From Rothia nasimurium (GTDB lineage Bacteria > Actinomycetota > Actinomycetes > Actinomycetales > Micrococcaceae): 64,000 nucleotides of DNA. Numbering within the stretch: the first letter of the stretch is position 1; each line of letters begins with the position of its first letter. This document shows positions 43,908-53,109 of the stretch, piece by piece. The DNA lies in the NCBI RefSeq assembly GCF_014217215.1, contig NZ_CP056080.1, positions 310,001 through 374,000 of the forward strand, in the 5' to 3' direction. The notes beneath the pieces are model-generated. The model did no database searches and was not told the origin of the DNA. It saw nothing but the letters and a program-made list of their open reading frames with translations. The translations under genes were made by a program, and so were the position numbers.

Positions 43908-44681
43908 ATGTCAGGTGCACCGGGGTATGTTCACATCTCGCAGCGCAACCGTTCTGCCGCTCAGCGCCAGCAGGGCGCAGCCGGTCATAGTCGCGGTATT
44001 GCAAAGCAGCAGCCTGCTAATCTTCGCCCTATGACCTATAAGCCTGAGCCTCCGCGCGTAGCTGCGCAGGAGAACGAGGCGCGTGGTTTCGTTATTTATG
44101 TTGGCCTTAGCGAAGAAGCTGCGGCTCATCATGGAACCTCTCTAGTGCGAATCGTCCAAGACACCCGTGCCTACGTGCAGAACCAGGTGCTGGGCGCCGA
44201 ATCTTATGCAGCCGTGGCGCTGGCTCCCGCCGATGCGCAGGGTAGCGACCTTGAGGTCGTCCGCAATGCTTTGGGTGATCCCACCGCTGTGCACTACCAG
44301 CCTGAGGCGGCTGTGGCGTCCGCCCATCACACAGGTGAGGAATCAAAGCCCGCCCATTCTGTGGGTGTACTGATTGACCTTTCCCGTCGCGAGGTTTACC
44401 TGGACGGCGAGCTGCTCAACCTTACCTACAAGGAGTTTGAGCTCCTCAACTACCTGGTCGAAAACGGCCAGCGCACCGTTGCCCGCGAAGAGCTGCTGAC
44501 CAGCCTGTGGCGCGACGCTGAGGAAATCCCCAACGAACGTACCATCGATGTCCACATCCGTCGTCTGCGCTCTAAGCTGGGTCGCCTGTCGAACACCGTG
44601 CGTACCGTGCGCGGCCAGGGTTACCGCTTCTACGAGCACCCCGAGGTTGTTGTCTGGGCAGCACCGGAGTACTCCATCTAG
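43908..44681 (+). CDS. Winged-helix (OmpR/PhoB-type) transcriptional regulator without a normal receiver
   Basis: A 257-residue protein; a start at 43875 would add 11 residues. The C-terminal domain (about 150-245) is a classic Trans_reg_C winged helix: VYLDGELLNLTYKEFELLNY, then RTIDVHIRRLRSKLG and VRGQGYRF. The N-terminal 130 residues do not show the phospho-acceptor pattern of a receiver and start with a Gln/Arg-rich tail. I know similar proteins from Micrococcaceae without a proven role. No sensor kinase is adjacent. Confidence 0.8.
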   Translation: MSGAPGYVHISQRNRSAAQRQQGAAGHSRGIAKQQPANLRPMTYKPEPPRVAAQENEARGFVIYVGLSEEAAAHHGTSLVRIVQDTRAYVQNQVLGAESYAAVALAPADAQGSDLEVVRNALGDPTAVHYQPEAAVASAHHTGEESKPAHSVGVLIDLSRREVYLDGELLNLTYKEFELLNYLVENGQRTVAREELLTSLWRDAEEIPNERTIDVHIRRLRSKLGRLSNTVRTVRGQGYRFYEHPEVVVWAAPEYSI

Positions 44682-44700
44682 GCTCACACCGATCAGACGG

Positions 44701-44743
44701 GAGCGCCGCACTCAGCTATGCAGGCTGGCTGCGGCGCTCTTTG
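44701..44743 (+). terminator. Terminator after the winged-helix regulator
   Basis: GAGCGCCGCA (44701-44710) with TGCGGCGCTC (44730-44739), followed by TTTGTG. Confidence 0.75.
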
Positions 44744-44809
44744 TGTGCGCGGACGTTCCCGCCCCGGCTGCCTGCTGCCGGGTGAGCGGGCGGTAGTAGA
44801 GTAGAGGGC

Positions 44810-45589
44810 ATGACTGTTCCCTCTCTGAAAACTTCTCTTGTTGGCTCTGGCCCCCTCAAAACTGTCTTTCTGCACGGCCTGTTGGGGCGGGGCAAGAACT
44901 TCACCCGTATCGCGAAGGGGCTGGGTGAGGGGGTGCAAACCCTGCTCGTTGACCTACCCAACCACGGGGCGAGCTACTGGACAGAGAGTTTCGACTACCG
45001 GCAGATGGCAGATCTGGCGGCTGAAGCCGTTGAAGAATTCGGGGCTGGGGAGCCTGTGGTGCTGATGGGCCACTCGATGGGTGGCAAAATCGCTATGCTG
45101 CTGGCCCTGCGCCACCCCCACCTGGTGAGCAAGCTGGTCGTTATCGATATCGCCCCGGGGGAATCTAAGGGTAGCTTTGAGATTCTCATGGATTCTATGC
45201 TGAACCTGCCGATCGACACCTACACTACCCGTTCCCAGGCCGAAGCTGACCTGGCAGTCAATGTGCCAGCTGCCGGCACCCGAGCTTTTCTTCTACAGAA
45301 TCTGACCATGTCAAAAGCCGGTAACTCCTGGGAACCCAACCTACAGATGCTCCGTCGCCACCTGCCCGAGATTATGGGCTGGCCGGGGGCTGACGGAGTT
45401 TTTGAGAAGCCGGTACTGTGGGTCGCAGGTGGGGAGTCCCCCTATATTACAGATGCCGACCTTGAGCGCATGAAACGGCTTTTCCCCCTGGTGCGCCGTG
45501 TGGTGATTAAGGGAGCCGGGCACTGGGTACACTCTGAGAAGCCTGAAGAGACCATTTACCTGCTCAAGGCTTTTCTGGGCGTTCGGTAG
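44810..45589 (+). CDS. Alpha/beta hydrolase (YbfF-type esterase)
   Basis: A 259-residue cytosolic esterase. The oxyanion block is FLHGLLGRGKNFTRIA, followed by DLPNHG, the nucleophile elbow GHSMGGKIA (Ser about 92), and a C-terminal catalytic His in GAGHWVHSEKPEE. These blocks resemble the YbfF/abhydrolase_1 acyl-esterase group. Substrate unknown. Confidence 0.85.
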   Translation: MTVPSLKTSLVGSGPLKTVFLHGLLGRGKNFTRIAKGLGEGVQTLLVDLPNHGASYWTESFDYRQMADLAAEAVEEFGAGEPVVLMGHSMGGKIAMLLALRHPHLVSKLVVIDIAPGESKGSFEILMDSMLNLPIDTYTTRSQAEADLAVNVPAAGTRAFLLQNLTMSKAGNSWEPNLQMLRRHLPEIMGWPGADGVFEKPVLWVAGGESPYITDADLERMKRLFPLVRRVVIKGAGHWVHSEKPEETIYLLKAFLGVR

Positions 45590-45688
45590 AACCGTTGTCA
45601 TAGAGGGCAACCTTGGGCGACCAAGGTGAATTGGATGGCTTCTCAGAGTAAAGTCATAAATCAGTAGACTTACTGCATGAGGAGAGCT

Positions 45689-47701
45689 ATGACCCCACCA
45701 CCTGCCCACCAGCCCCCAGAGAACTCAACCGAAGCACAAGCGTCCGCACCGACTGCTGCCCCCTCCACCCGGAGATCCCGGGCAGGGCAGCTCATTAAGG
45801 ACGTCATCTACCCCCACAATATCCACCCCGCGCTCGTGCCGGGCGTCTCCGTCGACGACCAAAAGATACGATACGGACTCGATAAACCACTCTTTACCGT
45901 GGTCGCTCTGCTGATTATCGGGTTTGTCACCTGGGGCGTCATTAACCCCGACCAGGTGCTTGCCTACTCGACAACCGCCCTGACCTGGGTGATGACTAAC
46001 CTGGGCTGGGTCTTTACCTCACTGGCTGCCGGGCTCGCTGTTCTTCTACTACTACTTGCTTTCTCCCGCTACGGGCGCATCCCGCTAGGCCTTGACGGCG
46101 AAAAACCCGAGTACTCAACAGCCTCCTGGGCCGCCATGCTCTTTGGCGCCGGCATCGGTATCGGCATTATCTTCTTCGGCCCCTATGAGCCTCTCACCTA
46201 CTATCTTTCCCCGCGACCAGGAGCTTACGAAGCCGCTAGCCCCGAAGCGATCACCGGTGCCATGGCCCAGTCCGCGCTACACTGGGGAATCAATGCCTGG
46301 GCTATCTACGCTATCGTTGGGCTAGCCGTCGCCTACGCCTCCTACCGCCGCGGGCGCGTCCCCCTGATGAGCGCAATCTTAGAGCCCCTCTTCGGTAACA
46401 AAACCGGCTCACCCTGGTCACGTCTCATCGACGGTCTTGCCATCGTCGCGACCCTCTTCGGCACTGCGGCGTCTCTAGGTATCGGGGCGCTTCAAATCGC
46501 CCACGGTACCCAGCTCGTTACGGGCTGGAGCACCACCGGAAACACCCTAGCGCTCATCATTATCGTGGCGTTGACTATCGGCACCATTATTTCTGCGGTG
46601 TCGGGCGTATCGAAGGGAATTCGGCTCCTTTCCAACATCAATATGGGCCTGGCAGTAGGTCTCGCTATCTTTATCTTTGTCGTGGGCCCTACCGCTTTTC
46701 TGATGAATATTATTCCCGCGACCATTATTGAGTATGTGGGCACCCTGCCCGATGCCCTATCAGCCAACATGGCTGAAAGTGAAGAAATGCAGGCCTTCCT
46801 CTCAGCCTGGACCACCTTTTACTGGGCCTGGTGGGTCAGCTGGGCGCCCTTTGTGGGTGTTTTTGTTGCCAAGATTTCCCGTGGGCGTACCATCCGCCAG
46901 TTCATCTTAGGCGTTCTTTTTATCCCCTCTACGATTATCATCCTGGCCTTTACTATTCTCGGCGGTACGACGATCTGGCTCCAGCGGGAGTCAAACGCTA
47001 TTGCCCCTGACGGCACCGCAGCGAGCATCCCTCCCGCTCAAGAAATATTCTTCGTGGTGCTTGATCAGCTACCCGGTGCCCAGTTCATTGCCCCCTTGGT
47101 TATCGTGATGCTGGCAATTTTCTTTATCACTACCGCTGACTCTGCATCGCTGGTTAATTCTCAGCTCTCCCAGCGCGGCAACCCCGCACCCCGGCGATTG
47201 ATTACTGCTTTTTGGGCGCTATGCATGGCCGGGATTGCGGTCGTCATTTTGCTCACCGGCAGCGAGAACGCGCTCCAGGGGCTACAGAACCTCATCACGG
47301 TTACTGCCTTCCCGTTCGCTATTATTCTGGTGCTGATCTGCGTTTCTTTCTTGAAAGAGCTACGCACTGACCCGATGGTAATTCGTCAGCAGTACGCCCG
47401 AACCGCGGTAGAGAACGCAGTGCATCACGGCGTCAATGACTTTGGTGATAACTTTGCTCTGGCGGTTGAGCCGACCGACCCGTCGAGTGAATATGCCACC
47501 GGCGCTGATTTTGACTCAGCTGCTCCAGAGGTTACTGACTGGTACGTGCGGCGAGACGAGGACGGCAACGAGGTGAGCTACGATTACCAGCTCGGTGAGT
47601 ACACTGACGAGATCCCGGTGGTGCCGGCTCCCGAGGATGCCCCCTGGGTGGATCAGGACGAGGGTGCGCGCCCTGGTACGGCAAAGGGTGGAGCCGAGTA
47701 G
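45689..47701 (+). CDS. BCCT family osmolyte transporter
   Basis: A 670-residue sodium- or proton-coupled carrier for betaine, choline, carnitine or similar solutes. I choose the ATG at 45689, because GAGGAG lies just before it, inside the first codons of a frame from 45677. Twelve membrane helices are expected. The family signature is FYWAWWVSWAPFVGVFVAKISRGRTIRQF. The N-terminus is soluble and Pro/Ala-rich, and the C-terminus is a long acidic tail of about 80 residues that may sense osmotic state. No betaine-synthesis genes are adjacent. Confidence 0.93.
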   Translation: MTPPPAHQPPENSTEAQASAPTAAPSTRRSRAGQLIKDVIYPHNIHPALVPGVSVDDQKIRYGLDKPLFTVVALLIIGFVTWGVINPDQVLAYSTTALTWVMTNLGWVFTSLAAGLAVLLLLLAFSRYGRIPLGLDGEKPEYSTASWAAMLFGAGIGIGIIFFGPYEPLTYYLSPRPGAYEAASPEAITGAMAQSALHWGINAWAIYAIVGLAVAYASYRRGRVPLMSAILEPLFGNKTGSPWSRLIDGLAIVATLFGTAASLGIGALQIAHGTQLVTGWSTTGNTLALIIIVALTIGTIISAVSGVSKGIRLLSNINMGLAVGLAIFIFVVGPTAFLMNIIPATIIEYVGTLPDALSANMAESEEMQAFLSAWTTFYWAWWVSWAPFVGVFVAKISRGRTIRQFILGVLFIPSTIIILAFTILGGTTIWLQRESNAIAPDGTAASIPPAQEIFFVVLDQLPGAQFIAPLVIVMLAIFFITTADSASLVNSQLSQRGNPAPRRLITAFWALCMAGIAVVILLTGSENALQGLQNLITVTAFPFAIILVLICVSFLKELRTDPMVIRQQYARTAVENAVHHGVNDFGDNFALAVEPTDPSSEYATGADFDSAAPEVTDWYVRRDEDGNEVSYDYQLGEYTDEIPVVPAPEDAPWVDQDEGARPGTAKGGAE

Positions 47702-47710
47702 GATGGTTCT

Positions 47711-48238
47711 ATGACCGATTTCGCCCTTCCCCGTCACGATGCCCGCACCCTCATTATCATGCGTCACGCTGAAGCTGACTGGGGGCTTGATGACTTCAAC
47801 CGTCCGCTGACCCGCCGTGGGAGCGAGCAGGCCCAGCGGGCCGGGGAATGGCTGAAAGAGAAGGGGCTGATACCCGAGATGCTGGTCAGCTCAGCGGCAC
47901 TACGAACCAGGCAGACCACTACCTGGGTTTCAGATGCCCTGGGGGAGAAAGCACCCACTGCCAGCCTGGACGAACGCCTCTATAACGCGCCGGCTTCAGC
48001 TCTGCTCACAGCTATCAATCGCACCCCCGCCGGGGTGCAGTCCCTGATGCTGATTGCCCATCTACCCGGGGTTCAGGATGCCGCCCTGCAGCTGGCCCGC
48101 CCCGATTCAGAGTATGAGGCGCTCATGGATGCCTCCTATGGGTATGCCCCGTCGTCCCTGACCGTTTTTGAAGTAACGGGCGACTGGGATCAGCTAATTG
48201 AGGGGGAAGCCCGCCTCACCCACTTCGCGACCTTCTAG
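47711..48238 (+). CDS. SixA-type phosphohistidine phosphatase
   Basis: A 175-residue histidine phosphatase of the SixA group. The RHG-type motif is LIIMRHAEADW; second conserved residues are RTRQTT and the late His in LIAHLPGVQD. Such enzymes dephosphorylate phosphohistidine proteins or small molecules. It starts 9 bases after the BCCT gene, probably in the same transcript. Confidence 0.85.
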   Translation: MTDFALPRHDARTLIIMRHAEADWGLDDFNRPLTRRGSEQAQRAGEWLKEKGLIPEMLVSSAALRTRQTTTWVSDALGEKAPTASLDERLYNAPASALLTAINRTPAGVQSLMLIAHLPGVQDAALQLARPDSEYEALMDASYGYAPSSLTVFEVTGDWDQLIEGEARLTHFATF

Positions 48239-48240
48239 CG

Positions 48241-48323
48241 GACGTCCGCGCCGGTGGAGCGTCCGCACCTGTGGCGCTAACCGCCAAATGTGGCGGCGGC
48301 ATCGCCACATTTGGCGGTTAGCG
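48241..48323. repeat. Dispersed palindromic repeat, copy B
   Basis: A perfect 20-bp inverted repeat: CGCTAACCGCCAAATGTGGC at 48275-48294 and its complement at 48304-48323, with a 9-base loop as in copy A (26161-26222). The flank GTCCGCACCTGTGGC matches copy A. Both copies lie near a tRNA gene. Confidence 0.8.
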
Positions 48324-48357
48324 GCACACCTGCCAGCAGAGTGCCGTGAAGGTGCAG

Positions 48358-48392
48358 AAAAACCCCGGTCGACCAAGGTCAACCGGGGTTTT
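48358..48392 (-). terminator. Terminator of tRNA-Ser(GCT)
   Basis: AAAAACCCCGGT with ACCGGGGTTTT; read on the minus strand it ends in a U-run directly after the tRNA. Confidence 0.8.
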
Positions 48393-48393
48393 G

Positions 48394-48485
48394 TGGCGGA
48401 GACGGGGGGATTTGAACCCCCGGTCGAGTTTAACCCCGACCCTTCATTAGCAGTGAAGTCCATTCGGCCGCTCTGGCACGTCTCC
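48394..48485 (-). tRNA. tRNA-Ser (GCT)
   Basis: Class II tRNA on the minus strand: acceptor GGAGACG/CGTCTCC, anticodon loop CTGCTAA (GCT), long variable arm, T-arm GGGTTCAAATCCC and encoded CCA at 48396-48394. Confidence 0.96.
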
Positions 48486-48662
48486 ATAGTCTGTGTAGAG
48501 GCTCGTCAACGTGGCCTAGCAACACAGCTCTACCCATACTAGCGACAAAAGTAGCGGCGGTCAAAACCCCGTGGGATACAGGCGTTCACCCTGGAGGTGG
48601 CTGAGACCAGCTTGATATACTGGCATAGATAGCGTCCAACACTCAGCGGTAAGGAAATAGGC

Positions 48663-49049
48663 GTGTCAGAATCGTATAACCAGCACGACCCGCAGAATTC
48701 AGGTCAGAACTACGGCTCCTACAGTGCCCCCAGCGAGCAGCCCTACGGCCAGAACTACAACCAGCCCTACGGCCAGGTTGCTGTAAACCCCGATGGGCAG
48801 AAGCACGCCCAGAACGCCATGATTTTCGGTATTCTGTCCATCGTGATTGCGGGCCTCGGCGTGGTTTTTGGCCCCCTTGCCCTTTCTCAGGTTCGTAAGG
48901 CTGAATCCTACGGAGCTGAAGCAACCGTCGGTAAGGTCACCGGCTGGATCGGTCTGGTTCTGGGCATCCTCTCCCTGCTGTTTATTATCGCCTACATTGC
49001 CTTTATCGTTATTCTGATTGGCACCGCCGGCACTTCTTCTAGCTACTAA
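48663..49049 (+). CDS. DUF4190-type small membrane protein
   Basis: A 128-residue protein with a GTG start after AAGGAA. The first 50 residues are Gln/Asn/Tyr/Pro-rich with repeated PYGQNYNQ. Two membrane helices follow (AMIFGILSIVIAGLGVVFGP and GWIGLVLGILSLLFIIAYIA) separated by the conserved LALSQVRKAES loop, which identifies the DUF4190 type. Function unknown; such proteins are common in actinobacterial envelopes. Confidence 0.8.
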   Translation: MSESYNQHDPQNSGQNYGSYSAPSEQPYGQNYNQPYGQVAVNPDGQKHAQNAMIFGILSIVIAGLGVVFGPLALSQVRKAESYGAEATVGKVTGWIGLVLGILSLLFIIAYIAFIVILIGTAGTSSSY

Positions 49050-49074
49050 TACTAGAAGTTTTTGACGTAGAACG

Positions 49075-49111
49075 AGCGGGGGCAGGCTGAGGCTTGCCCC
49101 CGCTTCTGTCT
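49075..49111 (+). terminator. Terminator after the DUF4190 gene
   Basis: AGCGGGGGCA (49075-49084) with TGCCCCCGCT (49095-49104), followed by TCTGTCTC. Confidence 0.65.
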
Positions 49112-49126
49112 CTGAACCCGGGTATG

Positions 49127-49157
49127 AAAAAGCCCGCTCCCTTACGGAAGCGGGCTT
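49127..49157 (-). terminator. Terminator of tRNA-Ser(TGA)
   Basis: AAGCCCGCT with AGCGGGCTT; on the minus strand it is followed by UUUUU. Confidence 0.8.
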
Positions 49158-49159
49158 CG

Positions 49160-49250
49160 TGGCGGATGGTGTGGGATTTGAACCCACGAGACGGGGTTGC
49201 CGCCTACTGGTTTTCAAGACCAGCTCCTTCGGCCGCTCGGACAACCATCC
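49160..49250 (-). tRNA. tRNA-Ser (TGA)
   Basis: Class II tRNA on the minus strand: acceptor GGATGGT/ACCATCC, anticodon stem-loop CTGGTCTTGAAAACCAG (TGA), long variable arm, encoded CCA at 49162-49160. It is the third serine isoacceptor in the window. Confidence 0.96.
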
Positions 49251-49419
49251 AAACTGTGCTGAGCACTTCTACCATGGTACACAGTTGCCGCCCTAAAGCA
49301 AAATAGTGGTCTTTGTGCCCTTGCTCTCGTTAGGCTGAGGTGTAAGGGTGGGAGGTAAGCGTCCGTCCGCCTAGCTGCCCCGGTAAGGGGCAGAAAACCC
49401 TGTGAGAAAAGGAGTCCCC

Positions 49420-50412
49420 ATGCGCGCCATCCTCGAAGAAGAACACGGCGGCCCCCAGGTGCTGGTCGTGAGCGAGCAGCCTACGCCGACACCCGGCCCC
49501 GGCCAGGTACTGCTGCGCGTGGCGGCCAGCGGGGTAAACCGGGCGGACGTCTCCCAGCGGCAGGGCTTTTACCCTCCTCCCCCTGGGGCTAGTTCCATCT
49601 ACGGCCTGGAGGTCTCGGGCACGGTGGAAGCCGTGGGGGAGGGCGTCGATGAAAGCTACCTGAACCTGGAGCGGGTCGCCCTGCTCGCTGGCGGTGGGTA
49701 TGCCGAGTACGTGGCGGTGGATCTGAGCCATACCCTGCCGGTGCCCGAAGGCACCAGCCTCGAAGACGCCGCCGGCCTCATCGAGGTGGCTGCAACGGTC
49801 TACTCCAACCTGGTTCTTACCCTGGGAGTTGCACCCCGCCCCGAGGGTAACGACGGTAAAACCCTGCTCATTCACGGTGGTACCGGTGGCATCGGCACCC
49901 ACGCTATCGAGCTGGCCCGAGCCCTGGGGCTGCAGGTTTTTGCCACCGGCGGTAGCGACGAAAAATGTGACTTCATTCGGGCGCTGGGTGCTGAGGCTAT
50001 CAACTACCGCACTCAAGACTTTCGCGAAACCGTCCGCCAGCTGACGGACGGACGCGGGGTTAACTACATTCTGGACGTTGTGGGTGGAGCCTACCTAGAA
50101 GAGAACATTAAGACCCTGGCGGTAGATGGCTCTATGGCCGTCATTGGCCTGCAGGGCGGGCCCAAGGGGCAGCTCAACCTGGGCTATATGCTCCCGCGCC
50201 GCTTGAGCGTGCACGCCACCTCCCTGCGCTCGCGGTCGGCTGCTGATAAGGCCCGCATCGTCGATAGTGTGGGGCAGCTCGTGTGGCCCCTGATCGAAAG
50301 CGGGGAGATCTCGAACCATACCAGCGCCGTCTTCCCGCTTGAGCGGGCATCAGAAGCCCACGCCCATTTAGAAGCCGGGGAGCACCGTGGCAAAATCCTG
50401 CTGACCCCCTAA
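49420..50412 (+). CDS. Zinc-free NAD(P)H:quinone oxidoreductase (MDR superfamily)
   Basis: A 330-residue medium-chain reductase. The ATG at 49420 has AAGGAG 6 bases upstream; the longer frame adds 6 unlikely residues. The N-terminal GroES-like domain contains ASGVNRADVSQRQGFYPPPP, typical of the PIG3/TP53I3-like quinone reductases. The Rossmann motif is HGGTGGIGTHAIELARALG. No structural zinc cysteines are present. It probably reduces quinones or other enones with NADPH. Confidence 0.88.
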   Translation: MRAILEEEHGGPQVLVVSEQPTPTPGPGQVLLRVAASGVNRADVSQRQGFYPPPPGASSIYGLEVSGTVEAVGEGVDESYLNLERVALLAGGGYAEYVAVDLSHTLPVPEGTSLEDAAGLIEVAATVYSNLVLTLGVAPRPEGNDGKTLLIHGGTGGIGTHAIELARALGLQVFATGGSDEKCDFIRALGAEAINYRTQDFRETVRQLTDGRGVNYILDVVGGAYLEENIKTLAVDGSMAVIGLQGGPKGQLNLGYMLPRRLSVHATSLRSRSAADKARIVDSVGQLVWPLIESGEISNHTSAVFPLERASEAHAHLEAGEHRGKILLTP

Positions 50413-50517
50413 ACCGCGGGCGTCCGCGCATCTGCAGCGGGCGCCCTGCCGGCCGGTGAACGAAAAGCGGCGCCACAAGCGTCGTAATATATGACCTGGC
50501 GCCCATAGGGGAGTATT

Positions 50518-50556
50518 GTGTGAGTGCACACACCCACACGGTTGTGGGACATCACA
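50518..50556. promoter_or_regulatory. Possible CRP/GlxR-like operator before cstA
   Basis: GTGTGAGTGCACACAC (50518-50533) is an imperfect dyad, and TGTGGGACATCACA follows about 10 bases later. Both resemble CRP-family half sites (TGTGA, TCACA) but with non-standard spacing. cstA is a known CRP target in other bacteria. Confidence 0.3.
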
Positions 50557-50575
50557 GTCACATTGGAGCCTCACC

Positions 50576-52846
50576 ATGTCACCACAGAGCTCTTCAACCC
50601 TAGAGCAGGAGCGGCCAAAGCCCTACGTCGACCCCGACGTGCTCGATGCCGAACACCGTACCTGGAAGCCCAAAACTATCGCCATCTGGGCCCTCATCGC
50701 CCTGGTCGGAGCGGTTTCCTGGTCCATGATCGCTGTCTTCCGCGGCGAAACCGTCAACGCCATCTGGTTCGTCTTCGCCGCCGTCTGTAGCTACCTGATT
50801 GCCTACCGTTTCTACGCCCGCTTCATCGAAGCCAAGCTCACCCAGCCCGATGACCGCCGCGCTACCCCCGCCGAATACGACGCTGACGGCAAGGACTACG
50901 CCGCCACCGACCGCCGCGTACTCTACGGCCACCACTTCGCCGCTATCGCGGGCGCTGGCCCCCTGGTAGGCCCCGTCCTGGCAGCCCAGATGGGCTTTTT
51001 GCCCGGCACCATCTGGATTATCGTCGGCGTTATCTTTGCCGGTGCCGTGCAGGACTACCTAGTGCTCTTCTTCTCCATGCGCCGGGGCGGACGCTCCCTG
51101 GGTCAGATGGCCAAGGAAGAGCTAGGAACCGTAGGTGGCTACGCCGCCATTCTGGCAACCCTGGCCATCATGATCATCATTACCGCTATCCTTGCCCTGG
51201 TCGTGGTCAACGCCCTGGGTGAATCCCCCTGGGGTGTTTTCTCGGTAGGTATGACTATCCCCATTGCCCTCTTTATGGGCGTTTACCTGCGCTACCTGCG
51301 CCCCGGTAAGGTGGGCGAAGTATCGCTGATTGGCTTCGTCCTGCTCATGGCCGCTATCGTGGGCGGCGGCTGGGTCTCCAACACCGCCTGGGGTATGGAG
51401 TACCTGCTGCTTGACCGCGTTACCCTGGCCTGGTGCGTCATTATCTACGGCTTTATCGCCGCCGTCCTGCCCGTCTGGTTGCTGCTCGCCCCGCGCGACT
51501 ACCTCTCAACCTTCATGAAGGTGGGCACCATCGTGCTGCTGGCTGTCGGCATTATCGTCGTCCGCCCCGAAATCACCGTCCCCGCCATCAGTGAGTTCGC
51601 CGGCCGCGCCGACGGCCCCGTCTGGTCAGGTTCCCTCTTCCCCTTCCTCTTTGTCACCATCGCCTGCGGTGCTCTGTCTGGCTTCCACGCCCTCATCGCC
51701 TCGGGTACCACCCCCAAGATGGTTGAAAAGGAACGCCAGACCCGTTTCATTGGCTACGGCGGCATGCTCATGGAATCCTTTGTCGCCATCATGGCCCTGG
51801 TCGCTGCTGTCACCATCGACCGCGGCATCTACTTCGCCATGAACTCAGCAGCCGGGGCAACCGGCGGTACCGTCGAATCAGCGGCCGTCTTCGTCAACTC
51901 CCTGGGCCTGACCGGCGTGCACGTTACCCCCGAACTGCTGCAGGGCACCGCGGACGCCGTCGGCGAGCACTCCATCGTCTCCCGCACCGGTGGCGCCCCC
52001 ACCCTTGCTGTGGGTATGGCGCTGATTCTCAACCAGATGCTGCCCTGGTTCGAGCTCACCAGCTTCTGGTACCACTTCGCCATCATGTTTGAGGCCCTTT
52101 TCATCCTCACCGCGGTGGACGCCGGTACCCGCGTAGCCCGCTTCATGCTCTCAGATACCCTGGGCAACTTCTTCCCCAAGTTCCGCGACCATAACTGGCG
52201 ACTGGGCGCCTGGCTGACCACCGCCGTCATGGTGGCAGGCTGGGGTTCGATTCTGATTCTGGGGGTCACCGACCCGCTCGGCGGCATCAACACCTTCTAC
52301 CCCCTCTTCGGTATCGCTAACCAGCTGCTGGCTGCTGTTGCGCTGGCTGTCTGCCTGGCGATTGCCGCGAATAAGGGCCGCTTCAAGTACCTCTGGATTA
52401 TCGCCCTGCCCCTGGTCTTCGACCTGGTTGTTACGGTGGTGGGCTCCTACCAGAAGATTTTCTCGTCCAACCCCGCTGTGGGCTACTGGGCTAACCACTT
52501 CCGCTACAAGGACGCCCTGGCAGCCGGTGAAACCTCGCTGGGTGCGGCGAAGGACGTCGCTGCCATGGAGGCGGTTGTACGCAACACCTTCGTGCAGGGC
52601 TCGCTTTCTATCCTCTTCGTGGTGCTGACCCTGGTGGTCGTTATTACCGCCCTGATTGAGGTCGTCAAGGCTAAGAACGGCCACGCGAAGGAAAGCAAGG
52701 AAAACCCCTACATCGAGTCGAAGCTCTACGCCCCGGCTGGCATGATTGCCACCCCCGCCGAGCGTGAGCTAGAGGCCCAGTGGCAGGAGTTCTACCGCAA
52801 GCACCCCGACCAGATTAGCGGTTCTGCCGGGCACAGTGGCCACTAG
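50576..52846 (+). CDS. cstA: Carbon starvation protein CstA (pyruvate/peptide transporter)
   Basis: A 756-residue membrane protein with about 16-18 helices. The ATG at 50576 has TTGGAG upstream; an in-frame ATG-less N-terminal extension to 50516 looks non-coding. Family blocks are RFYARFIEAKLTQPDDRRAT, HHFAAIAGAGPLVGPVLAAQ and FALIASGTTPKM-like HALIASGTTPKMV. CstA-type proteins import pyruvate or peptides during starvation. The small YbdD partner follows. Confidence 0.94.
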   Translation: MSPQSSSTLEQERPKPYVDPDVLDAEHRTWKPKTIAIWALIALVGAVSWSMIAVFRGETVNAIWFVFAAVCSYLIAYRFYARFIEAKLTQPDDRRATPAEYDADGKDYAATDRRVLYGHHFAAIAGAGPLVGPVLAAQMGFLPGTIWIIVGVIFAGAVQDYLVLFFSMRRGGRSLGQMAKEELGTVGGYAAILATLAIMIIITAILALVVVNALGESPWGVFSVGMTIPIALFMGVYLRYLRPGKVGEVSLIGFVLLMAAIVGGGWVSNTAWGMEYLLLDRVTLAWCVIIYGFIAAVLPVWLLLAPRDYLSTFMKVGTIVLLAVGIIVVRPEITVPAISEFAGRADGPVWSGSLFPFLFVTIACGALSGFHALIASGTTPKMVEKERQTRFIGYGGMLMESFVAIMALVAAVTIDRGIYFAMNSAAGATGGTVESAAVFVNSLGLTGVHVTPELLQGTADAVGEHSIVSRTGGAPTLAVGMALILNQMLPWFELTSFWYHFAIMFEALFILTAVDAGTRVARFMLSDTLGNFFPKFRDHNWRLGAWLTTAVMVAGWGSILILGVTDPLGGINTFYPLFGIANQLLAAVALAVCLAIAANKGRFKYLWIIALPLVFDLVVTVVGSYQKIFSSNPAVGYWANHFRYKDALAAGETSLGAAKDVAAMEAVVRNTFVQGSLSILFVVLTLVVVITALIEVVKAKNGHAKESKENPYIESKLYAPAGMIATPAERELEAQWQEFYRKHPDQISGSAGHSGH

Positions 52847-52855
52847 GAGAGAAGT

Positions 52856-53044
52856 ATGAGCATCCGTTCTTTCCTCGCCCGTGTCCGCTGGTTCGCTAAC
52901 GGAGTTATGGGCGCAGATAAGTACCAGAAGTACCTGGCCCACCACCGTGCCAGCGGCTGCGCCCACGCTCCTATGACCGAGCGGGAGTTCTGGAAAGACT
53001 ACACTGACTCCCTCGATAAGAACCCGGGAGCTCGGTGCTGCTAG
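52856..53044 (+). CDS. YbdD/YjiX family small protein
   Basis: A 62-residue protein 9 bases after cstA, with GGAGAGAAG before the ATG. It has the family pattern VMGADKYQKYLAHHRASGC and PMTEREFWKDY, and ends GARCC. YbdD-type proteins are the usual partners of CstA and are needed for its transport activity. Length is normal. Confidence 0.92.
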   Translation: MSIRSFLARVRWFANGVMGADKYQKYLAHHRASGCAHAPMTEREFWKDYTDSLDKNPGARCC

Positions 53045-53109
53045 GAGCAGTGAGAGGCTACGTGCGAAGGGAAGACTTGCCGTAGCGCATCACAAAGAAG
53101 TCTCGATAT

